A stretch of DNA of 64,000 nt from Plecoglossus altivelis (Eukaryota > Chordata > Actinopteri > Osmeriformes > Plecoglossidae). Shown piece after piece: positions 35,554 through 47,296 of this stretch. The first letter of the stretch is position 1, and each line of letters starts with the position of its first letter. Made by a program: the position numbers and the translations under genes. Location of the stretch: positions 2,855,526-2,919,525 of the forward strand of contig BROE01000019.1 of assembly GCA_036571765.1 (NCBI GenBank), written 5' to 3'. The notes under the pieces are model-generated. The model did not search any database, was not told the origin of the DNA, and saw nothing but the letters and a program-made list of their open reading frames with translations.

Positions 35554-36586
35554 CACCAACCCTGGTCACACAAACCAGGTCAGTCCACAAACTACAAGCG
35601 CCTGGGTGCTTCCGTTTTCCGGGTCTCTTTCAAAATGAGGCAGTGTCCAAACGGCTGAGTATATCTGTGTAGTAAATTTAAGAGTCAAAGCAATAAGGTT
35701 TTCCCAAGTACCGACTTCCAATTTGATTCCTGATAAGGTGGTAAAATACATTTGTAGGTAAGAACCTTGATTAAGCTACCACGTAGATTACATTTTTTGA
35801 TACCTGATTGACCATGGTATTATTATATATTACTCCATGTCAGGTAATACTTAAGGTGGTACTTGTTAGGAAATGAGGTGCTGGGTGGTTTAAATGGGAC
35901 TTCTGCTGGTGTCGGATTCTTTATGTTTGGAAAATAGTACCATGCGAAGCGCTAACGTGTACTTGGCAAGTCTGAGAAGCTGTTTCCAGAACTCAGATGG
36001 GACCTGTGAAGTGTTCTTGACTTTGAATGCTTTCAACAACAAAAAAGTCCCCATTAATAACTAATGGGCATGAATGTTTTATGTCACCACAGAAAAGATA
36101 AATGGATATCTGACCGCACACAGTACCTGCAGGTTAGAAGACAAAAGCCATGTTTCTGTTTACATGCTTGGCCAGCAATAAGGACATTCAATGGCCTTTT
36201 CTATTTCTTTAGCATTTTTCTTTCTGTTTCAACGAAGCACCTTATGGTTCCTCCCTGCATTCTCTCAAGCTGTCACCCCAAAGTTGACTTGGGTGCAAAT
36301 GCTGAGTATTCCTTATTGAAGGTGAAAGCACCTTAAACAGTTTGGCATTCCTCTAGTTGGAAACGCATGCCATCTAGCTTTAACATAGGCACGTACGCAT
36401 ATCACCACATGACAATCTTCAATCTTGATTAAAAAGCTACTTGAGTAATTAAATATGGCTGTTCTCTGGCCAGAACTGCACAGGTGCTGGCTGAAGCCAT
36501 TCTAATGAAGTCTCCTGGCTCTCTCGGTTGAGCCACAGGGGTCTGGGTAAGGGAAGGGCACAAGCCTGGGGAGACAACATCCTATA

Positions 36587-36628
36587 AACACACACACACA
36601 CACACACACGCGCGCGCACACACACACA
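36587..36628 (+). repeat. (CA)n(CG)n(CA)n microsatellite
   Basis: Alternating purine-pyrimidine run of about 42 bp with a short CG core, in the trim37-ppm1e interval. Confidence 0.95.
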
Positions 36629-39600
36629 AGCAGTTACACGCAAATCCTGTGGAGGAGAACGTATCCAGTTGACGTACAAAATAAACACACTGCACACATA
36701 GACTTGGTCTAATCTCTTTATACATGATAATAGTCACCAGTTAAGATACACATATGTATACTACGAGAACACAGATACGTATACTGAAACTTTATATATA
36801 TATATATTGTATTTTTGTTATTTTTTTTGTACCTAACCTGCAGGTTGAGGAAGAGCTGGCATGGGGGTTTGCCTTCAGGGAAGCCTAATTGGTTGCACCA
36901 CCCTGTGACAGGAGAGCTACGTATGTATCTGTGTTAGCTGAGGCCTGAAACCATCCCTTTCCCCTATGCCTTTAGATTCACGTCAATCGGAAAAAGATTG
37001 GAGTTTTCTGAATGAGATTGCGATGAGATCGTTAAAGCTAGGTAGAATTCACCTCGCCTTTAATCCCTTTTTAAAATATATTTTCAGACACGCTCAGGTG
37101 GTTTTGAAGAAGGCATCGTGGTTAAGGGGTGTGTCTGGACAGAGCTTGCGGACGTCGGAAACGTGCTGGATGACCCGAAGGTATGCCAGACTCGGATCAC
37201 TGTAGATTTGGGGACAAAGTGAGCTGACAGCTCTGCCCTAACTCAGTGAAGACAAACCCTCAGAGAGAGCCTTTCCACGCGCGGCTCAACGAGGTTCATT
37301 ATTGCTTACAGGAACAAAGCGAGTTGTGTACATGGACACACAGTGCAGAGTCATGGAGAGCGATGGAGTGAGGAGGAGGAGGAGGGGTGGGTAGTGTAGG
37401 CGAACAGGTCTGATCTTTATCAGATAGACATGGGGGGGCTGGCTTGGGGGAACGCTTGTACAAAGCAATGGGCGAAAGGTAAGGGAACTATGGCTCTTAT
37501 GCTCAACCGCATCTTTAGCTTAAGGGAGGAGAAACATTAAGCATGGGTGCTAATGTTGCTTTGGGTTCCTTGTTTCTTTCGTGGAGTATTTCGATTTAGG
37601 TGGCGGCCATGTTGGAACCCTTATCAGGTGCCTTGAGGTTGCAGCCGGGCGGTTTAGTTCCTCGTTCCCTTGCCTTCCGAGCACCGCTAGCAAACGGCCG
37701 CTCTCCCTCTGGAGTGACACGCCAACAGGACAGTGCTGAGGGCAGCAAGCTTCACACCCACACAATATCCTCTCACCATTCTGCTGGCCTTTTACAGCGG
37801 TGATTTAAATAGTAGGACTTAAGAGGACAGACCAAACATGCCTTCCTTGAACGAACATACACGCACTCTTAATACACGCACGCAATTCGGCACACATTCG
37901 CACGTACATTATACATTATGTGAATTTACTACAACTTCATGATGTGGTTGGTGCCCCGTGTCAGGAGATCCAGGGAAGGGGGGAACATGTGCTTTTCTTG
38001 CTCTCGAAAAGAGGCAGAGACCCAAACAAAAGCTGGGGGTGGAGGGAGGGGACTGGTAGAGGATTTGAAGACACCTTTTACATATTAGATTTGTCATGAA
38101 AATGGCAGTTCATGAAGTCTATTGTTCAGGGAGTTCACCGCGGCCCTGCGGTTTGCGCGCCGACAAAGATACACAAGCGTCGGTAACTTGTGGCATCGCT
38201 GACAACGTGTGTAATTTGCGTTTTTTTTCCGTCTCGTCTCCACAAGCAGGCCAGGTGTTCAGACTTCCAAGAAGGAACCAGCGTGGCTTTCTGAAGATCC
38301 AGCGTGGCTACATTCCACCGAGCTGGGCTAGCCTGGAGAAGCAGCTTCTTCATTAGGACTGCGGCCCCCCGGCAGCGTTCCACTGGCCCCAGTGCTCTCC
38401 ATGTACATTCTAGAATGTTGGATACATTCTGCTCTCTGCAGGTGGGGACGACTTCACCACGGTCCTTTCGCTCTGTTCTCCGATGAACTTGTGTGTCCCA
38501 GTCGTGGAGGTCGAAGGGTGGAAGGATTGCGCCTTCGTGGAGTCTGGCTGATTTACATGCCAGAGCAGTTATGACTGGACAAGAGGGGGAGGATTTGTGG
38601 GAAATGTTGTTCTGTGACTTGGTCCAAATGTGGGATTGGTTGTGTCACTTATTCTCGGTTCCTGTCTCCTGCCATGGGAAAGCATTGGGAAACGGGGGGG
38701 GGGGGGAGGTTAAATAGCTATATAGAATCGATGGCACAGTGTGACAAGTGTGTTAAGTCCATGTGAATCTCAAGGATGGCACAAACAATTCCTGTTGTCT
38801 TAAGCGAGTTGAATTCTAGTCTCAACAAGTTGGGAGGGATTTTCTGGATATTGAGCAGCTACTGCTTCCTGGGCCAAGAAAAGGGGCCATGTGTTTTCCA
38901 GAACCTAGTCACCACTTAGCCATCATCTACTGAGGGGATGGAGCTTCATGTATTCCTTAACCTAATAAACACAGTACTCCCTCTAAGCATCGTTTGACTT
39001 GCACATGTTAAAGGTAAGTTTAAAAAGGGACTGAGACATGGGGGTTTGTGTTCCTTGAGAAGAGCTTGAGCTATTGAAGGCACATGTTCTACAGCTTTTG
39101 TCTAAACTCTCCTGGCCTCATAGTCCTGGCAGAAAGCTAAAGGAGGGCACTTATACACACAGTCTGATGGGCAGCTAACGCCCCTACTGCTTTTCCCTCA
39201 GCGGTCAGCATTGACAACTCCACTTGGTGTGCTGGACAGGTTAGACTAGACTGTTACCAAACAACAACAAAGTAATAGATGGAAAAACTAGACTGGCGTT
39301 TAGTCGTACTATCTCCCATTATGGCGCCATCTGGAATACGTCCTCTATATGTAGCTTTATTCAGGTAAGTGACCGCTAATCTCATAATCCTGTTTTAAGT
39401 ACTCACATCTATAGAGGTGAAGTGGGTGGATAATGCAGATTATTTATCGCAAAGTACAGTTCAGCGTGTGTGTGTGCTGTAATTAGAGGCAGGGGCAGGA
39501 ATTGTTATGGCCTCCTGATAGGATGTTTAGCTTTGGGAGAGGGGAGAGGTGTGGGGAAGGTATGGATAGGCATGGCAGTGGAGAAGGGGGTCTGTGTGTG

Positions 39601-39750
39601 GGAGGGGGGGAATATCTGTTCTTGCTGGGAAGGAAGCATTTAATGGCTGGGATGGGTCAGTGATTAAACTCTTAAAGGATGTCTGGGGGGGGGGTCAAAG
39701 GGAGGTAGGGGCAGGAGAGCAAGGAGATGGTGGAGATTAGGTGAGTGGCA

Positions 39751-42700
39751 TCACACTCTGCTGCCAGAGGGCAGGTGGGGCAGTGCCACCCCAGGCCTCC
39801 GGACGGGGCAGCGCTGAGGGTAGGGCACGGTGCGGCTGGAGCGCAGACCCGGCAGCTCCCTGGGGGCCCGGCCGGCACGCCTGCACCCCCACCTGGGGCT
39901 CACGCACTCCATCCTCCGGGTGCGCCTCCCCGTCTGGCCGAATAGGGCGGCCGCCTGGGGCCATAGTCCGTCGGTGGAGCTGGGCTCCTGGCAGGCGGGG
40001 ACGCAGGACTTGGGCCGGTGCGCGGGCCTTTGGAGACCCTCCTCGATGTAGGGAAGCCAAGCCGACCCGAAGCCCACGGCAGGCCTGAGGTCTTGGGGGA
40101 AGCCTATGGAGAGGGGTGGTTGTATGGAAGAGGCTGGGGGCAGCCGGACGCGGCCCTCCTCCTCCGCCCCCAGTGTGGGGCCCAGCAGGCTGAGGCTGGT
40201 TCTGTCCGTAAACGAGTCCATGCGGTCTTCGTAGCCCAGGTCGGCCGGGGCCGAGCACTGCTGCACAGGCCAGCTTCCCCGGCCCTTCCCCCCCGCGTCC
40301 GTGGCACCGCCCTCATCCTGGCAGCCTCCCTCACCCTGGAGCGGCTCCTCTTCCTCTTCGTCCTCCTCTTCCTCCACCTCTGCCGCCGCCGCCTCCTCCC
40401 CTTCCTCCTCCACAGCCGCCTCGTCCTCCTCTTCATCCTCGGCGGACGGAGGCGGGGAGCGCGGGTCCCTGAGGAACACGACAATGACGGTGATGTTGTC
40501 GCTGGAGCCGGCGTCGCGGGCCGAAGCCACCAGCTTGTGGGCCACCATGGTACTGTCGCCGGCGTTCTCCTGGAGGTGGTCGCTGACCACGCGCACCGCC
40601 TCGTCGGGGCTGACCGTGTCGTAGAAGCCGTCGCAGGCCAGGATCAGGTAGTCCTCGGTGCCGTCCAGGGGGAAGGTGCTGTGGTCAGCGTCTCCGCAGA
40701 TGTACGGCTTGTGTTCAGAATCGCCTGTCAATCACAGAAGATGGTGATGAAACATGGGAGGCAGAGCGCCAGATACACTGGATATGTTATCATGCACTCT
40801 GGGTTTGAACGAAAGGTGGATATCATTTAGCATAAACGTTTTTTTTGAACGGATGCTAACTTTTTCAGACCGTAACTTCACATTGTTAAGATTAGTGCGG
40901 GGTAAACTAGAGCAAACTAGTGCTGTCCTTCTGATAAATCAGACTGTTGTCCTTCTCACATGCATAACACAAAGAATGGCACGTTGATGGTCATTAGCTT
41001 TTGAGGAAAATCCCTTTTCATATCAGATTACCGGAGATTTGGGATTAAGAACAGCAATTACATTAGGGGTGTTTCATAAAAACTCCATTAAAATAACTAT
41101 TGATTTAGTAGACTCAAACCCTTGCCTGAATAGGCTTTAATCATGCTAGTTTAGTTAAAAGCTTAAGATTTTCTTGTCATTAAAATACAGTTTAGAGTGT
41201 TTTGGAAAAGCCGTACCCTTTGCTGGCAGCTTCTTAGAGAAGATTATTGAGGCTAAACGAAGGTCATCAAATCACATTTAAAGGTTTGCTGGAGCTGTTC
41301 CCCTGTACGGGCCTGAGTGGAATTTGATTCGCTGATCCACCTGAGCCTGTCAGCAGAGACGGTCACCTGACCCTGGAGGTTCTAGCGTGACCTCCTGGCT
41401 GTTCGCATCCCCCCCCAAAATCATTCCCCCTAATTAGGGCCCTCCCGCCTGCTGCGTGGGTGCGTAGTCCACCTGCTGAGCGTGTAAGACACAGAGGGGG
41501 GGGGGCAGGACACCCCTCGACGGCATTGCGAAACAAGCTTGGGCCCTGTCAAATGTTTCCCTAATGCGTGTTGAAGGTTGAACGCGTGCACGCACGACCG
41601 CTCCGAGACGGCCTGGCTCTGGCCCGTAGGCGCTCTGTATGTGTCTCAAGGAACACGCTTTCCATGGAAAAGCACAGAAATGACTGCTGCTTAATCATGA
41701 AGATAAGACGTGGGGAGAACTAAGGCATGAAATCTATCTGACAGAAACCGTACCAAACTGAAATTCAGCAAATGACTGACGCAGACCTTAGATTGGGAAC
41801 GACAGCTGCAGCACATTCTACAACCCTCACCTGAGCGACCTAATGCTCATACGTATAGACAGACTAGGACAGGTACACAGTGTGCGTGTGTGAGGGGGGG
41901 GGCTACCTATGGCTCTGGACACGGACAGACTGCCGTTAACCCTCCACGTGCCAAACCAGATGACACAGCCTCCTAGAGCCTCAATACGCTGCTTCTCATC
42001 CTACAGAGACACATAGACAGAGATACAGAGACAGAGAGATGAGGAGGAAAAGGAGGGAAGGAGAGAGGAAAGGCAGGAATAAGTATCATTACAAGACAGG
42101 GATGAAGGCCTTTTTATGCTTGTACCTGCTCTGTGATTACAGTCTGTACATTAGTGTGTGTGTGTGTGTGTGCTACCTCTCTGTCAGGCTTGTGAGGTTT
42201 CATCAGTTCCACCGCCTGGCCCTTCCTGACCAGCATGACCTGGGAGTCTCCCAGCCAGGCCACGTACAGAGTCCTTCCTCTCAGGAAGGTCACCACGCCC
42301 GTGGTGCCACAGCGCAGGTGCTGTTCCACGCAAACACAAACGGAAAACGCGCTCAGCCAAGAAGACGCCTGCGCTACAGTCGACATTTTTGGTTTTCAAC
42401 TGATCTTCGGAATCCAAAACGTGTCACTTACTCTGTGGAGTGTCCTTACCTCGCGAGCCGCCTTCTTGACGAATCGCTCGTCCGTAACCTTGAAGGCGCG
42501 GAACAGTGCCTCTGCCGGGTCTTGACTGAACATCTCCTGGTGCACCAGGTTGACGTGGAGATGGTTGGCGGCGTAGATGGCGGCGTCCACACCCCCGTGG
42601 CCGTCAAACACAGCAAAGAAGGCCTGTTCTTCCTGGTCCTGAGGTCACACAAGGCCAAAGGTCAACTGGGATACGGCGAGTGAAGGTGAGTGTACTACTG

Positions 42701-44758
42701 TGCTAGAAACAAGGAACTGATGACAGAAGCTGATTTCTATCAATAAAGCTTCCTGAAAAATTCCCCACCTACATAATATATATCTCACATGTGTAGAACC
42801 TTTGTTTGCATTGAGCCTGTGGTACTTTCCTTCAAGGCTTGAAAGTGGTTTCGGGCCTGTCAGTACAAATCATAACCTCTGTTCATGTCTGGTCTCATGT
42901 CTGGTCGAAGTTCTTAATACAGTGGGGAAAACTTACACTTGCCATTTCAATGACGGGGCATAATTTTCAATTAATAACATGCAAAGTACCTTTGTGAATA
43001 TGCAAATCCAAATATAACCTGCTCATGTCTCCATTCATCCATCTGCTTTAATTAACTGGGGTTTTTAATGCCAATTAGCAGGCTTACCCGCTGCTGGCAC
43101 TCTTAATAGAACGGGATAAACATTTGATCTGACAGAATAATTATCTAATTATATGTGGATCTGTGAGCTTGGGTGTGGGTCCCTCGGCGGCTCGTCTCAT
43201 TGGCCCGTGGCTCGGAGGAGAAGGTGCTGAGCCAATAGGAGTCCACGATGGATGGAGATAACAGGAAGTCAAACCCAGTCAAGACCTGATCATTAAGAAA
43301 AAAGGCTGGTGGCTTTGCGTTCCCATGGCATGCCTGTGAGTGTGGTTGTATGAAAGAGAGGGAGCAACAGAGAGGAACGTGTGCATTTATGTGTTGGTTC
43401 CTTCCCGGTCTGGATGGAGTGATTTCTCTCACACCCCCAGGGAGCAATGTGGAGCCTGATAGTCGATAATATTATTAGAGGCTTTTCATTCACCGGCAGA
43501 CACCTACTGTGCTATCATTCAAGGCTCATGAGGCGGCTGGAATGGGAATACGTCCAATAGGGGAGTTTTATTGATCTCCTCTACTGTGTTGTTAGGGTGG
43601 GCAGAGACCCTGTAGTGAGACTGGACTGAGCCAATCAGCAGGGCAGACACCCTGTAGTGAGGCTGGGCTGAGCCAATCAGCAGGGCAAGAGGCCGTTCAT
43701 TTGTACATATGTACAGATGAATGAAATGGCATTTCAATTTGAGCCGGTGAGGCAGGAATGCGCTCGGTCCTATTTAGACACTTAGTTTACTTCTCAAGCG
43801 AGTGTAACAGGTCTACGAGAATTAACAGCGCAGCCATCTTTGATTTACTGTTCTGTTGGTGGCCAGGAAGAAGCTATCGATTATGTGCTGATTAGCATTC
43901 CATCTGCTGTGAGTCCTTAGGTTTTAGTGAACTCCTTCAGAGTGAGCACTTTTAAGGCCACTAGAGGAATGAAGAAACGGGGGGCTACTGTCTCCCCCCC
44001 CCTATTTGTCGCTCCCTTTATTTTCAAAAGCCTTCGCCAGGAACTCAGATCAATAAGAACCAAATCTGTCTGCAGCTGTTCCCTCTGCTCATCGCGAGCG
44101 CAGGGTCGTGCCCAAACACCTCCAGTATGTTTCCACCAGATTTCTTCTATTCTATTTGGAAGGTGTAATCCCCTCTCCAAGGTACTGTCCCAGAGAGTGG
44201 ATATAGCCCCTGATAGGACTATATAGAATTCAATTGAACTTCAATATCCTCGGTCCGTACCTGTATGTTGAACAGAGTGTTGAAATCGGGGATGACGATG
44301 TGTTTGTCCTCCATCTTGCGCCTCATGTTCTTGATGGCGTGGATGGACGTCTCGTAGAACGGCTGGGGGCGGCGGCGGTACGGGAAGTCCTTTAGCCACA
44401 GGCAGCATGTCTCACACAGCTTATTAAATATCAGCCTGGCCAGCTTCACCGACTCCAACTCTGTGACCACACACACATCACATAGCATAGTCTAGGATTA
44501 GAGCACTCAAGTCAAAGAGATACAATATATTGTGACCCCCCCCCCCTCAACAAACACGCATGTGGATTACAACATCCAGTACTGCCTTGTCCATGCATGA
44601 CTAAGTGCACGCAAATAAAGCAGATAGGGGAAAAAGTCCATTTGGTGCCATTATTCACTGGCATGCAGCTGAACCCGACGAGAAACGCTGTTGTGTAAGA
44701 AAGCCAACATGTTTTTCTATGCTCTCGCTTGTCCCTGTCCTCCCGCCAGTCTCTCTCC

Positions 44759-44831
<73 letters not shown>

Positions 44832-46151
44832 GGAACAGGCATCCATCCACCCTAGTGCAGAGGCACTCTTGAGTCCAGACCTGACTGGGCCCTTCACATG
44901 GGAAGCACACATGGATACACAGCGCTGTCTGAATAAAGGTTAGTGTAGAATTAAGGACAAGTGGTCGAAATAGACCATCTGGTCAAAAGGGTTTGGGGCT
45001 GGAGGTTGGGGCAAAGCGAGAGACAGAAAGAGAGAGAGACGGAAATAGCCAGGGAGGGTGGAGGGGAACAGACTGACACCCCGATGGCCAGTAAGAGACA
45101 GCGAGTTTAAAAACAGGGGTCATCACAGTTCTCCCGGCAGCCTGGGCTGACATGTTCCTGTGTTCCTTCCCAAACCCCTCGCTGCTTCCTGGATCGTAGG
45201 AGCCGCCCGCCTATGTCGGGACAGCCCCTCCCCTCTCCTCGCTGGCTCCCGTACACGACGCAGAGCGCCGTGGGTCCAGTTTACTGACGTTGGACTACTG
45301 CCATGGCTTTTGACCAGAGGCTAGAGCGTTGGGCAACACCAAGTATCGCTATGCAATTACATGGAACAGTAGTTAATGTGACCTTAATGTTAAGTGTTGT
45401 TGAACATGGCCTACATGACTTTATATGGCCTTGTGTTGCGTATGGTTGGAATACAGATGGATCCGGATGGCTTTATACAGTTGATTCAAGAGGTGCTTAG
45501 TTCCTTCTCTTGCTGCGGGGTGCGACTCATGGTAGAAACATATTTTGGTTATCATAGTCCATTTACTTAGCACTCACGGCAAAAGGAATTCATGAAATAT
45601 TGAGTTGAGCATCAAATGGAATGATTTTCATTTTGGTGTCCTCTCAAACAAACTTGTACTTGTCTCTACCACAAGCAGTGAATAAGTGATGAGCGTCCGG
45701 GTTTCAGAGCTCCACGGATAAGAGGTTTGCTGTTCTGGTGGGACTTCCAAAAGGAGCCACCAACTGTATATACTTGGAACCCCTTTTTATTGGTCATAAG
45801 ATTTGTTGGCATATTAAGTGGCAGTAAGAGTAAGGATGAATTGGATTGTGGGAAACTGAGTGTTCACTCTTGGCTACGTCAGAAAGGTTTCAAGGGGATA
45901 TGTCAAAACAGAGGCACTTATTTAGAGTCATCCTATGACATAACCATAATCAGTGAGGTCATGGTTTTCTTAAATGCCACGTGCCTTATCAAACAGGGTC
46001 CATGGTGAGATGATGAGAAGACGAGTGTATACGCACACTGTGTCTTCGGCTGACGTTCCACCCTCTCATCACTTTCCTTTTCTCCCTCTCCTCTCCTCGG
46101 TCCCTCGACTCTGGAGTTAAATTTAACCTTCCATTTCAGAGCTCTGGCTGT

Positions 46152-46187
<36 letters not shown>

Positions 46188-46544
46188 CTGGGTGAGTGCC
46201 TCCTCTGCTCTAGGCCTAGACGGCTGACCTGTGTTTGTTAGCCAGTCTCTGTACGGAGCCAGCCTCCCTTATTCTGACTGCCCACCAAAGCTTTCACCAG
46301 CCCCCCCCTCTCTCTCTTCCTCAGCCCCCTCCAAGACAACACACTCATCACTCAAACCACCACAGCTAAAATTATCCTGACTACCTACCTAGCCGCCCAC
46401 ACACAGACAGACGCACGCAAACGCTGACAATCTCTCTCTCCCTCCTTCTCCATCTATTTCCCTCTCCCTCCGAGAACGGATCTATAAAGAGGAGTGTGAC
46501 AGGGTCAGACTAGCTGCTGCTGTGCTTGTCTAATCTTAAATGCC

Positions 46545-46581
<37 letters not shown>

Positions 46582-47296
46582 TCTCTCTGTTTCTCTCTCT
46601 CTCTCAGGATGTTTTGTTTCCTGGCTCGCTATATTGAGGGTGTCGCACCAAATGACTTTCAAGCTACGCTACGGCAACCGCCCCAAACGCAGCACTTTTG
46701 CCATCATGTTAATGATTTAGTGAAAGACTTATGTGCTGGGACTGGGGGAGGAGAGAGAGAGAGGTATACGTGTTGAAATGATATCATCTGAGACTGTCAA
46801 CGTTGAGATGCTCATTTGAACCTGTTATTTGGATGGAAGAGATTTGCAGTAGCCAAGTGGTAGATAGGTCAGGCGATGACCTGATTTCGATTTTTAGCAT
46901 GGTGCTTCAGAAAATTCCCCCTTGTACTGAATGTATTCTGATGGTGTACCGGCTGGAGAGAAAAAAAAACATTTAACTGTGATCGAAAACCCTTTTTTCT
47001 GAAACATCAATATTCTGGTCTGTTGAGGACAGGATTCGGTTCGCTAGGAGAAGGGGAGGCTGAACACGGGAGGCCTTAGCTGAACACTGTCAGCATTTAG
47101 CTCCGATGCTAATACGGCTTCCTGTGTTTCTTGCTGATAACACACACACACACACACTACCAAAGGGGACTCACGGGGGAGAGGGTCTGCTCCGTCCTCC
47201 AGGGTCTTCTGGAGATGGTGGATGGAGAGGTCACTCTGGAGGACGCTGTCAGCCGTGGCCCGGGCCAAAGCTGCCGCCAGGGAGAACGGACAGTTG
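39751..47296 (-). CDS. ppm1e: PPM1E (POPX1), PP2C-family Ser/Thr phosphatase, 5' part missing
   Basis: Six exons read on the minus strand: 47296-47175, 44460-44261, 42638-42450, 42320-42177, 42000-41907 and 40724-39751 (stop at 39753-39751). Phases are continuous and give 573 residues plus a split first codon. The first recovered exon encodes NCPFSLAAALARATADSV, matching human NCPSFLAAALARATSDEV. Catalytic PP2C motifs follow in order: SIHAIKNMRRKMEDKH, AVFDGHGGVDAA with the metal-binding Asp, LRCGTTGVVTF, WLGDSQVMLVRKGQAVEL, GSLSVSRAIGDSEHKP, ILACDGFYDTV and AGSSDNITVIVVFLRD. The tail segment SAPADLGYEDRMDSFTDRTS separates PPM1E from its paralogue PPM1F. Family role: dephosphorylates CaMKs, AMPK and PAKs, mainly in brain. 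The first exon, which in human carries the N-terminal acidic/Pro repeats, was not found and probably lies beyond 64000. Oddities: an acidic insertion after the catalytic core and a C-terminus that aligns poorly with human. Introns between these exons hold no other gene. Confidence 0.95.
43599..43688 (+). repeat. 43-44 bp direct duplication
   Basis: Two adjacent copies of a unit containing ACCCTGTAGTGAG and CTGAGCCAATCAGCAGGGCA, with few differences, in a ppm1e intron. Each copy carries a CCAAT box. Confidence 0.85.
44752..44831 (+). repeat. (CT)n(CA)n compound microsatellite
   Basis: About 13 CT units pass directly into about 27 CA units, in the intron between the first two recovered ppm1e exons. 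Confidence 0.97.
46157..46185 (+). repeat. (GT)n microsatellite
   Basis: About 14 GT units in a ppm1e intron. A (CT)n run follows at 46547-46608. Confidence 0.95.

Larger units (their letters stand above)
33831..39750. other. Convergent trim37 / ppm1e interval, no gene seen
   Basis: The two genes point at each other across about 6 kb. No coding exon, RNA gene or long mobile element was recognised. Part of this belongs to the ppm1e 3'UTR on the minus strand. The nearest minus-strand AATAAA (TTTATT on +) is at 39356-39361, but a longer UTR cannot be excluded. Contents include a G-rich stretch at 34150-34200, a 32-bp tandem repeat at 35386 and a CA microsatellite at 36587. Confidence 0.4.

Noticed and set aside
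40018..40830. 270-codon open frame on the + strand over the last ppm1e exon
   Set aside because: It is the antisense of the GC- and Glu-codon-rich ppm1e exon, has no family motifs and no splice partners, and is explained by base composition.
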